NCBI GenBank assembly: GCA_014193115.1
Contig: BJHQ01000006.1
Span: forward strand, 146,232-210,231
From: Planctomycetota bacterium
GTDB taxonomy: Bacteria; Planctomycetota; UBA11346
Length of the DNA stretch: 64,000 nucleotides
Reading direction: 5' to 3'
The notes below the pieces were generated by a model that saw only the letters and a program-made list of their open reading frames with translations, was not told where the DNA came from and did no database searches. Below are positions 40,767-48,498 of the stretch, in pieces (position 1 is the stretch's first letter; each line of letters opens with the position of its first letter). The position numbers were made by a program, and so were the translations under genes.

Positions 40767-42773
40767 ATGGCCAATGCCCTCGCCGCCAGCGCCTCGCCCT
40801 ATCTGCGCCAGCACGCAGACAACCCGGTGGACTGGCTGCCGTGGTCGCCCGCTGCCTTCGCCGAAGCGCGCCGGCGCCAGGTGCCGGTGCTGGTGTCGAT
40901 CGGCTACGCCACCTGCCATTGGTGCCACGTCATGGCCCACGAATCGTTCGAAGATGCGGAGATCGCAGCGTGGATGAACGATCGCCTGGTCTGCATCAAG
41001 GTCGATCGCGAGGAACAGCCCGAGGTCGACGCGATCTACATGGATGCGGTCCAGGCGCTGACCGGTCACGGCGGCTGGCCGCTGAATGCGTTCTGCGACC
41101 ACGATGGCCGGCCGTTCTACGCATGCACCTACCTGCCCCGGGACCAGTGGCGGCGGTTGGTCGGGCACCTGCACCAGCTGTGGCTCGACGACCACGGCCG
41201 AGTCGAGGACGCCTGCCGCCAACTCACCGCCCACCTCAAATCCGAGGAAACCACCGACCCCGGACCCCTGCCTGAGGATCTCTGGGACCGGTTCGGCGAG
41301 TCACTGGTGCGGACCTTCGACAGTCACGATCCTGGCTGGGTCTGGAGTTCCGATCGTGCGCCCAAGTTCCCGCCGTCGCAGCTGCTCAACCTGATCCCGG
41401 GCCTGGGCCGTCCGGGCTGGACTGAGCAGGCTGAATCCGTGCTGGAAGCGATGCAGGACGCCGGCATCCACGACCGGGTTGGCGGAGGTTTCCATCGCTA
41501 CAGCGTCGACCGCCAGTGGCGGGTGCCGCATTTCGAGAAGATGCTCTACGACAATGCCCAGCTGATCACGGCCTTCGCCCGCTGGGGCACGGCCCTGGGC
41601 CGGGCGGATTTCGTGCGCACCGCGATCAACGCCGGTGATTACCTGCTGCGCGACCTGCGGATCGAGGAGAACGGCGCGCTGGTCGGCTACGCCACCGCCG
41701 AGGATGCCGACGATCCCGATGGCGAAGGCAGCTTTTATGCGTGGAGCCCGCAGCAGCTCAAAGAGGTGCTTGGCGACGCCGATGGCGTGCGGGTGGGCCG
41801 GGAATGGGATGTGAAGCCTGGCCACCGCGAACTCGGCCGCAGCGGCCATTGGGAACCGGTTCCATCGCACATCCCGCATCCACGCGGAGCCGATCTGGCC
41901 AAGCTCGCCCCGGGCGGCGACGTGCAGCGCCTGCGGGCCTCGTGGGAAGATCTGCTGCCCCGGCTGCGGGTCGCCCGAGATCGCCGGCCGCGGCCGATCC
42001 GCGATGGAAAAATCCTGACCGATCAGAACAGCCTGGCGCTTGAAGCCTTCGCCGTCCTCGGCCGGGTGACCGGCCTGGCGCGGTTCACCGGCGCGGCCGC
42101 TGAGCTGGCAGACGTGCTGCTGAGCCGCCACACCTTGTCCGGCCTGATCCGGCTGCCCGGCCGGCCGGCGGTGATCACCGACTACGGCCACCTGGTGATG
42201 GCCCTGCCCGCGGCCTTCGATCTGCTCGGCGATCCGCGCCTGATCGACGCCGCCGAGGCCATCGCAGACGAGGCCGTGGCCCGCCTGCGCGCCGACGACG
42301 GCGGCTTCTTCATGGCCCCGGCCGACCGCAGCGACCTGATCCGGCGCAGCCGCGAACAGACCGACAACGCCTGGCCCGCCGGTCAGAACGCCCTCGCCCT
42401 GGGACTTGCCAGACTGTGGAATCTTACTGGAAATACGCGTTGGAAATCCCTGGCTGAGGGGGTCATCGAATCGAGCGCCGCCATCGTTGAACGCGCGCCC
42501 ACCGCCTGCGCCACCCTGCTCGCCGCCCACCGTCTGCTGCAACGTGGCCCACTGACCGCGGTGGTCGCCGGCGCCGACCTGCTGCCGGTGGTCCGGCGCA
42601 GCACCGACCCGCACTTGGCCATCGTGCCCAACACCGTTGATCGTCCGTGGCATTGCCTCGAAGGCCGCCGTGACCTGCCGCCCCAGGTGCTGATCTGCCT
42701 CAACGACGCCTGCCTGCTGCCGGCGCACACGGCTGGGGAATTGGCTGTACGGTTGGCGCAGCTGCCGGCCTGA
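40767..42773 (+). CDS. DUF255 thioredoxin-fold protein (YyaL/SPATA20 family)
   Basis: 668 residues. The N-terminal Thioredox_DsbH domain is unmistakable: [19 protein letters not shown], then [16 protein letters not shown] with the C50-H-W-C53 pair, [13 protein letters not shown] and [10 protein letters not shown]. The remainder is an (alpha/alpha)6-barrel-like region as in N-acyl-glucosamine epimerases ([44 protein letters not shown]). The physiological reaction is not established for the family. The ATG at 40767 is the usual family start. A repeat array begins eight bases after its stop. Confidence 0.93.
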   Translation: MANALAASASPYLRQHADNPVDWLPWSPAAFAEARRRQVPVLVSIGYATCHWCHVMAHESFEDAEIAAWMNDRLVCIKVDREEQPEVDAIYMDAVQALTGHGGWPLNAFCDHDGRPFYACTYLPRDQWRRLVGHLHQLWLDDHGRVEDACRQLTAHLKSEETTDPGPLPEDLWDRFGESLVRTFDSHDPGWVWSSDRAPKFPPSQLLNLIPGLGRPGWTEQAESVLEAMQDAGIHDRVGGGFHRYSVDRQWRVPHFEKMLYDNAQLITAFARWGTALGRADFVRTAINAGDYLLRDLRIEENGALVGYATAEDADDPDGEGSFYAWSPQQLKEVLGDADGVRVGREWDVKPGHRELGRSGHWEPVPSHIPHPRGADLAKLAPGGDVQRLRASWEDLLPRLRVARDRRPRPIRDGKILTDQNSLALEAFAVLGRVTGLARFTGAAAELADVLLSRHTLSGLIRLPGRPAVITDYGHLVMALPAAFDLLGDPRLIDAAEAIADEAVARLRADDGGFFMAPADRSDLIRRSREQTDNAWPAGQNALALGLARLWNLTGNTRWKSLAEGVIESSAAIVERAPTACATLLAAHRLLQRGPLTAVVAGADLLPVVRRSTDPHLAIVPNTVDRPWHCLEGRRDLPPQVLICLNDACLLPAHTAGELAVRLAQLPA

Positions 42774-42780
42774 CGCGAGT

Positions 42781-42995
42781 CCGGAGCGCCGCACTCCGTG
42801 CGGCTGATGATTGCCTGGAATCCGCGATGTTCACCGATTGCCTTGGCGTTGACCAGAGCGGTGCGCGCCACGGCCGCACGGAGTGCGGCGCTCCGGGTGG
42901 CTGATGATTGCCTGGAACCCGAGATGTTCACCGATTGCCTTGGCGTTGACCAGAGCGGTGCGCGCCACGGCCGCACGGAGTGCGGCGCTCCGGGT
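42781..42995. repeat. 97-base tandem repeat with GGAGCGC-headed palindromes
   Basis: A 97-base unit beginning ggctgatgattgcctggaa occurs at 42802-42898 and again at 42899-42995 with few differences. Each copy ends in the inverted form of a palindrome whose direct form opens the array at 42781. The palindrome is head GGAGCGC plus hairpin CGCACTCCGTGCG (five-pair stem, three-base loop). Fragments of the head continue to about 43,030, just before hemW. The direct and inverted copies bracket each unit, as in bacterial interspersed mosaic elements. Confidence 0.85.
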
Positions 42996-43036
42996 GGCGT
43001 TGCGTGGCGCTCCGGGTGGCGTTGCGGCGCTCAGCG

Positions 43037-44209
43037 ATGCGGGCAGTGCTCCGGGCCGTCAGTGATTTGGCTGACCAGCGGCTGGCGCCACACTCGTCAC
43101 CAGTGCATCTCTACCTGCATGTCCCCTACTGCGCGGCCAAGTGCCCCTACTGCGATTTCAATTCCATCGCGGGCCGTGAGGCCGAACACGCCGCGTATGT
43201 CGAGGCCTTGCTAACCGAGGTCCGCCGGTTGCCCCGTGGCCCCTATGCGACGGCCTTCCTCGGCGGCGGCACGCCCACGATCCTCGGTCCGCAGCTGATC
43301 GCACGCCTGTGCCAAGGTCTGCGCGATCACCTGCATTTTACCACGGAATACGAATGGACGGTGGAGGCTAATCCGGGCAGCGCCGAAGCCGAGCGCTTGC
43401 TGATGTATGCCGAACACGGGGTCAACCGGATCAGCCTCGGGGTGCAGTCCACCGACGACCAGGTGCTGCGCTTCCTCGGCCGGGTCCACGCCGCCGCCGA
43501 CGCCGAACGCGCCATCGCCGCCGCCCGCGCGGTCGTGCCTCGGGTCAGCTGCGACCTGATCATGGGGGTGCCGGATCAGGATGAGTCAGCGCTGGATCGC
43601 GATCTGCTGCTGTATGAGCGCCACGACCTGAGCCACGCCAGCGTCTATCACCTGACCTATGAACCAGGCACCGAGTTCCACGCCCGCCGTGCCAAAGGCG
43701 AGCTGACCGACATCGACCCAGTCCGCTCGCGGGCACTGTTCACTCATCTGTGGACGCGCCTGGACCAACTCGGCCTGAGGCTGTACGAGACCAGCAATTT
43801 CGCCCGTCCCGGCCACGAATCGCAGCACAACCTGGCCTATTGGCGGCAGCGCGACTACCACGCCGCCGGCGCGGGCGCGGTCAGCACCGTGGCCGGCGTG
43901 CGCACCACCCGCGAGCGCCACCCGGAACGCTACATCGCTGCCATCACCGCCGGCAACGACGCTGCGTGCAAGGTCGAGACCTTGACCAGCACCGATACCG
44001 TGCGCGAGGCGTGGATGCTCGGCCTTCGCCTGGCCGAAGGCGTCAGTACCGCGCGCCTCACCGAACTCTCTGATCCACCGGCACGCTGGCGCAGCCGCGC
44101 CGACGCGCTGATCCGCGAAGGACTGCTCGACGAAGCCAATGGACGGCTGCGCCTGACCACCGCAGGCCGTCCGGTCCAAGATCACGTGACCAGCTGGCTG
44201 ATGCCGTGA
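43037..44209 (+). CDS. hemW: HemW-type heme chaperone (radical SAM)
   Basis: 390 residues from the ATG at 43037, the first start beyond the repeat array. The radical SAM cluster motif is C32-x3-C36-x2-C39 (CAAKCPYC), preceded by LYLHVPYC. GGGTPTIL, EANPGS, NRISLGVQS and the HNLAYW segment match HemW rather than oxygen-independent coproporphyrinogen dehydrogenase HemN; the Cys found as a fourth position in HemN (CX3CX2CXC) is replaced by Phe after CD. HemW binds heme and delivers it to respiratory enzymes, which suits the complex I and HemY content nearby. In-frame upstream ATG at 42980 would encode the repeat and is unlikely. Confidence 0.9.
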   Translation: MRAVLRAVSDLADQRLAPHSSPVHLYLHVPYCAAKCPYCDFNSIAGREAEHAAYVEALLTEVRRLPRGPYATAFLGGGTPTILGPQLIARLCQGLRDHLHFTTEYEWTVEANPGSAEAERLLMYAEHGVNRISLGVQSTDDQVLRFLGRVHAAADAERAIAAARAVVPRVSCDLIMGVPDQDESALDRDLLLYERHDLSHASVYHLTYEPGTEFHARRAKGELTDIDPVRSRALFTHLWTRLDQLGLRLYETSNFARPGHESQHNLAYWRQRDYHAAGAGAVSTVAGVRTTRERHPERYIAAITAGNDAACKVETLTSTDTVREAWMLGLRLAEGVSTARLTELSDPPARWRSRADALIREGLLDEANGRLRLTTAGRPVQDHVTSWLMP

Positions 44210-44240
44210 GCGGCATCCTGGGAGCACCGAGCACAACTCA

Positions 44241-44545
44241 CCCGGAGCGCCGCACTTCGTGCGGCCCGTGGAAACCACCGACGCGGCATGACCAAGTCAA
44301 GCCGAACGAAATCAAGCCGAGCTGGCGCTCGGCGCTCCCAGGTTCCATCCCAGCCGAGCTGGCGCTCGGCAGCTCACCCGGAGCGCCGCACTCCGTGCGG
44401 CCCGTGGAAACCACCGACGCAGCATGACCGAGTCGAGCCGAACGAAATCAAGCCGAGCTGGCGCTCGGCGCTCCCAGGTTCCATCCCAGCCGAGCTGGCG
44501 CTCGGCTACTCGCCCGGAGCGCCGCACTCCGTGCGGCCCGTGAGT
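44241..44545. repeat. 136-base tandem repeat carrying two palindrome types
   Basis: The motif cccggagcgccgcact starts at 44241, 44377 and 44513, an exact 136-base period with two full units and a partial third. Each unit has the CGCAC/GTGCG hairpin with GGAGCGC head (loop TTC or TCC) and two copies of a second palindrome, CGAGCTGGCGCTCG, one of them joined to an inverted head (GCGCTCCC, 44331-44339 region). The array fills the gap between the converging hemW and pilT genes and may serve as a two-way transcript end. Confidence 0.88.
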
Positions 44546-44555
44546 GCCTGCGGCG

Positions 44556-45680
44556 TCAGCGCTTTTGGGCGCCTGCCGGGGCGCCGACCTGGGGCATGAG
44601 CTGGGTCGAGCTGCCGCGCTGGATGCCGCGGAAGAGCATTTCCATCTCGTCCGGGTTATCGCTGTTGGCGAGGGCGTCCTCTCGGCTGATGTTGCCCTTT
44701 TCATAGAGCTTGTAGAGGCTCTGGTTGAAGGTCATGCAGCCGAAATGCTCGCTGTCGCGGATCGCCGCGTACAATTCCGGGGTGCGGCCCTCTTCGATCA
44801 TCTGCTTGATGGTCGGGGTGGCGACCATCATCTCCAGGCCGGGGACGCGGCCCGGGCCGTCGCGGCGCGGGATCAGGCGTTGGCTGATCACCGCCTGGAA
44901 GACCATCGATAGCTGCATGCGGATCAGGGCGTGCTGGTACGGCGGGAAGAAATTGATGATGCGTTCCATCGTCTGCTGGGCGTTGATGGTGTGCAGGGTC
45001 GATAGCACCAGGTGACCGGTCTCGGCGGCGTCGATGGCGGCGTTGACCGTCTCGGTGTCGCGCATCTCGCCGACCAGGATCACGTCGGGGGCTTCGCGCA
45101 TGGCGTTACGCAAGGCGGTCTTGAAGTCCCGGGTGTCGATGCCGACCTCGCGCTGGTTGATCAGGCAGCGGTCATCGACGTAGCTGAACTCGATCGGATC
45201 CTCGACCGTGATGATGTGGCGGTTGGTCGACTTGTTCATGAACTGGATCATCGACGCCAAGGTCGTGCTCTTGCCTGAACCGGTGATGCCGGTGACCAGG
45301 ATCATGCCGCGTTTGAGCAGGGCGAGGCGCTCGATGGTCTCAATCGGCAAGCCCAAGGTTTTGAAGTCGGGGATGTCGCTTTTGACGTGGCGCAGGACCA
45401 TGCCGGTCAGGCCGCGTTGCTGAAAGGCGTTGACCCGGAACCGGCCGATCTCGTTGTCTTGGAAGGCGGTGTCGACCTCGTGGTTCTTGCCGAACAGGCC
45501 TCGGGCGTGGTCGTCGAGGATGACCTTCACCGCCTCGGCCATGTCCTGGGCGGTGAGCGCGGTGTTGCCGAGTTGGCGCACGGCGCCATCGACCCGGACC
45601 CGGGGCGGACCGCCGACCTTCAGGAACAGGTCGCTCGACCGCAGCTGGACCATGGCTCGAAGGACTTCGCGGATGTTCAT
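44556..45680 (-). CDS. pilT: PilT-family twitching ATPase
   Basis: 374-residue retraction ATPase of type IV pili. Walker A GITGSGKST at 131-139, the Asp-box region ITVEDPIEF, Walker B ILVGEMRD at 201-208 and the His box STLHT near 227. The C-terminal region shows RDGPGRVPGLEMM and a P-x-IKQMIEEG segment typical of PilT/PilU. Whether it is PilT or the accessory PilU cannot be settled here. The ATG at 45680 is the family start. It is not next to pilB or pilC, but three pilin-like genes lie at 21.6-30.4 kb. Divergent from the oxidoreductase gene. Confidence 0.92.
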   Translation of the reverse strand: MNIREVLRAMVQLRSSDLFLKVGGPPRVRVDGAVRQLGNTALTAQDMAEAVKVILDDHARGLFGKNHEVDTAFQDNEIGRFRVNAFQQRGLTGMVLRHVKSDIPDFKTLGLPIETIERLALLKRGMILVTGITGSGKSTTLASMIQFMNKSTNRHIITVEDPIEFSYVDDRCLINQREVGIDTRDFKTALRNAMREAPDVILVGEMRDTETVNAAIDAAETGHLVLSTLHTINAQQTMERIINFFPPYQHALIRMQLSMVFQAVISQRLIPRRDGPGRVPGLEMMVATPTIKQMIEEGRTPELYAAIRDSEHFGCMTFNQSLYKLYEKGNISREDALANSDNPDEMEMLFRGIQRGSSTQLMPQVGAPAGAQKR

Positions 45681-45784
45681 GGCGGTGGCTCCGGTGGTGG
45701 CCTTAGCCGCGCCTGGGTGACAGCGCAACTGGCCGGGTCAGCACAGGGTGGACCGGTGATCTGCTCTGCCCAGCCTGCCCGGCC

Positions 45785-46939
45785 ATGCCTGAACGCATCC
45801 TCGGAGTCGGCGTCGCCGGAACCGGCGCCTTCGCCCGCGCCCAGCACTTGCCCAATCTGGCGCGGATTCCTGCGGCGCGGCTGGTGGCGCTGTGGAACCG
45901 GTCCGAGCCGCGGCTGGTCGAAACCTCCCAGCGCTGGCCCGCCGAACTGGTGACCACCGATTACGCAGCGTTCCTCGCCCATCCGGGGCTCGACGTGGTG
46001 GTGATCGCCGCTGGCGACGCGGTCCAGGCCGACCTGGCGACCCGCGCATTGCTCGCCGGCAAGCACGTCTATTGCGAAAAACCCTTGGCGGAAACCGCCG
46101 CATCCGGCGCCTCTGTGGTGGCAGCCCAGCGCGCCAGCGGATGCCGCCTGGCGGTCGGCTTCAATCGCCGTCATGCGCCGGCCTGCCGCCGGGCCAAGGC
46201 GCTGCTCACCGGCAAGGCCGGGCCGTGGACCGCCACCGCCCGGTTCATCGATGATGCTTGTTGGCGGTGGGGCAAGGATCTGCCGCCGGGTTCGCTGATC
46301 GTCCACGATCTGTGCCATCTGTTCGACCTGCTGCGCTGGCTGAGCGGCGACGAGATTACCGCGGTGTCCTGCTGGTCGGCGCGGCCCGACGACGACCTGG
46401 TGCAGGTCCGCCTGGCCGGCGGCACCGTCGCCAGCCTGCATCTCAGCGGCCACGGCAGCAACGACATGCCCAAGGAACGGCTGGAGATCATCGCCGGCCG
46501 CGGTGGTCTGGTGATCGACGAGTTCGTCGAACTGCGCACCTTTGGCTGGGCCGACGCGCCGGCGGTGGAGCGCTTCGCCGGCCACAGCCATCCCGATCGC
46601 GAGTTCGGACCGCGACTGCTCTACGGCCAGCTTGGCCTGGACGGCGTGCTCGCCGTCCGCCGCAGTGCCCAGGAATTGCGCTGGAAACTGGAGCGTGGCG
46701 AACTGTCCGGCGGCGATGCCGACGAGGCCCGCGCCTATCTGTCCCGGCTGCTCGCGACCTTCACCGTCGACAAAGGCTGGCGGAATTCGCTCGCGGCGTT
46801 CATCCACGGTATCATCTCAGGTGAAACCACCGACCACGCCGGAGCCGCCGACGCGCTGATCGCCAATGCTGCAGCCCGGGCAGCGGTCACCTCGCGGGAC
46901 CTGGGAGGAGCGCTGGTCGCGATCGACCCGACGGGTTGA
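45785..46939 (+). CDS. Gfo/Idh/MocA-family NAD(P)-dependent oxidoreductase
   Basis: 384 residues. N-terminal Rossmann fold with GVGVAGTGAFARAQH (7-21) and the CEKPLAE segment (E98-K99-P100), the lysine of which is catalytic in the family; a second domain follows with HDLCHLFDLLRWLSG. Members oxidise or reduce sugars, inositols or their derivatives. The substrate is unknown; the region also holds a sugar isomerase, a DUF1080 protein and a rhamnosidase, so carbohydrate use is likely. The start ATG is 104 bases from the divergent pilT start. It converges with the DUF1080 gene, leaving a 14-base gap. Confidence 0.9.
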   Translation: MPERILGVGVAGTGAFARAQHLPNLARIPAARLVALWNRSEPRLVETSQRWPAELVTTDYAAFLAHPGLDVVVIAAGDAVQADLATRALLAGKHVYCEKPLAETAASGASVVAAQRASGCRLAVGFNRRHAPACRRAKALLTGKAGPWTATARFIDDACWRWGKDLPPGSLIVHDLCHLFDLLRWLSGDEITAVSCWSARPDDDLVQVRLAGGTVASLHLSGHGSNDMPKERLEIIAGRGGLVIDEFVELRTFGWADAPAVERFAGHSHPDREFGPRLLYGQLGLDGVLAVRRSAQELRWKLERGELSGGDADEARAYLSRLLATFTVDKGWRNSLAAFIHGIISGETTDHAGAADALIANAAARAAVTSRDLGGALVAIDPTG

Positions 46940-46953
46940 ACTGCTGGCGAGGC

Positions 46954-48498
46954 TCAGGGAGCCGGCGGCCGTTCGACCAGCCAAATATTTCGGAACCACA
47001 CGGTCCCGCCGGGAAACCCTTCGAGGATCAGCGCACCGCCGCCGTCACCTTTTTCATCCTTGGTTCCGTGGGCAGTGCTGCCCTTGACCGATTTGCGTTC
47101 GACCGTGGCCACGCCGTTGTGGCGGACGCTGATTGTCGCTGTGCCGCCCTTCAGGTCGAGTTCGACATCGTAGGTCTGCCAGCGGAACGGCGGCAGCGCG
47201 GCATTGACCGATGGCGCCGCGGTCAGGAACAGTCCGCCAGCAGCCCAGGTCATGCGCTCGGTGCGGTAGCCGAACGAGTCACCGATGGTGACCTCCCAGT
47301 GACCATTGAGGAAGACGCCGCTGTTCGAGCGCTCCCAGTGACGCCGCCAGGGTTGGAACAGCAGATAGTATTCGAGGTGGAGGGTCTGACCGGCGAAGGA
47401 GCGGACCGTCTCGACCCCTTGGGGCAAGGCTGGGCTGCCGCCGATCTCCTTGATCGCGATGCCTTTGCTGCCCGACGCGCCATGCGGCGCTTTCCAGGCG
47501 TCAGTTCCGCTGCCGTCGAACAGCACCACCGCGCCAGGTGGCGGCTTGGCACCCAGGGTCGGCGAGCTGCGTTCGACCCGGCGCAGGTTGAAGGCACGGC
47601 CCTCGCCATCGACGCCTGACAGCACGTCGCCGACGACGCTGGCCGTGGCTTTCAGATTGCGGACAGCGCCGACCGCATCGACCCGGTCGCCGGAACGCAG
47701 GCCGAACAGCTCGGTTCCCGGCACCAACGCTTCGCGGTATCGATACGCCGACTCGGCTCCGTCCAGGCCGCCCCACTTGCCCTCGACATCGACCACCAGG
47801 CGGAACCAGTCGCCGACGTGGGGACGCAGCCGTGCCCGATAAACCGGCTTGCTGCCGTCGGGTGAGGCGAATTCGCCGCATTCCGGCGGCTCACCTGCCG
47901 ATGCTGGCGCTTTCCGCGCGAGCACGCCCCAAGCCTCGCCGCGGGCCTTGTCCTGGGGCGGACGTGGCTTCAGCGCACCGCCCTCTGCCGGATCGTAGTC
48001 CCAGGCGATCACGGTGTCGGGGCAGGCGATGAAGGCGATCCGGCCATCGGGGCCGCGTTTGCCATAGGCCTCCACATCACGCCCCCACTTCCCATTGCAC
48101 AAATTCGCGAGCCGGACCGGTTTGCCGTCCGGGCCGTTCGGCAACCCGGTGGGCAGCTCCGGATACGGTTGCTCCTGGCCGCTGCCGGGCAGGCCGCCGT
48201 CGCGCACCAGGATCCGGTAGGCGCCACCGCCGAGGGCTCCGACGCTGGCTGACACCGGCTCGGTGGAGCCATCGGCCTTGGTGCGGGTGCCGGTGAATTC
48301 GCCAAGCAGGTTGACGTCGGGATCGGCGGCGGCCGCGGCTGGATCGGTGATCGACCAGCCTCCGATGTCGGTGCGCAGTACTTCTCCAGCGCTAGCAGCG
48401 GTCAGCGCTACCAGCAACAGCGATGATTTGCCGACTCCGGCCAGTCCAGACTGACGCGGCGAAGGCTGAGTGGCGACGGACAGATGTATGTTTTTCAC
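46954..48498 (-). CDS. DUF1080 (3-keto-disaccharide hydrolase-like) secreted protein
   Basis: 514 residues. An N-terminal hydrophobic segment (SSLLLVALTAASAG) serves as signal peptide. The last 200 residues are the DUF1080 concanavalin-like domain: AVVLFDGSGTDAWK, EYYLLFQP, SNSGVFLNGHWEVTIGDSFG, WQTYDVELDLKGG and TVWFRNIWLVE. Some DUF1080 proteins hydrolyse 3-ketoglycosides, others have no known activity. The N-terminal 300 residues have no family I can name. Translation begins at a GTG (48498) that overlaps the TGA of the upstream propeller gene, so it is the last gene of the AraC-linked operon. Confidence 0.84.
   Translation of the reverse strand: MKNIHLSVATQPSPRQSGLAGVGKSSLLLVALTAASAGEVLRTDIGGWSITDPAAAAADPDVNLLGEFTGTRTKADGSTEPVSASVGALGGGAYRILVRDGGLPGSGQEQPYPELPTGLPNGPDGKPVRLANLCNGKWGRDVEAYGKRGPDGRIAFIACPDTVIAWDYDPAEGGALKPRPPQDKARGEAWGVLARKAPASAGEPPECGEFASPDGSKPVYRARLRPHVGDWFRLVVDVEGKWGGLDGAESAYRYREALVPGTELFGLRSGDRVDAVGAVRNLKATASVVGDVLSGVDGEGRAFNLRRVERSSPTLGAKPPPGAVVLFDGSGTDAWKAPHGASGSKGIAIKEIGGSPALPQGVETVRSFAGQTLHLEYYLLFQPWRRHWERSNSGVFLNGHWEVTIGDSFGYRTERMTWAAGGLFLTAAPSVNAALPPFRWQTYDVELDLKGGTATISVRHNGVATVERKSVKGSTAHGTKDEKGDGGGALILEGFPGGTVWFRNIWLVERPPAP

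Noticed and set aside
42781..42995. Could the repeat arrays at 42.8, 44.2 and 63.3 kb be CRISPR arrays?
   Set aside because: There are only two to three long units, without unique spacers, and the palindromes are inside the units. No cas genes are present.
43037..44209. HemN, the oxygen-independent coproporphyrinogen dehydrogenase.
   Set aside because: The motif is CX3CX2C without the fourth Cys of HemN, and HNLAYW is present, which marks HemW.
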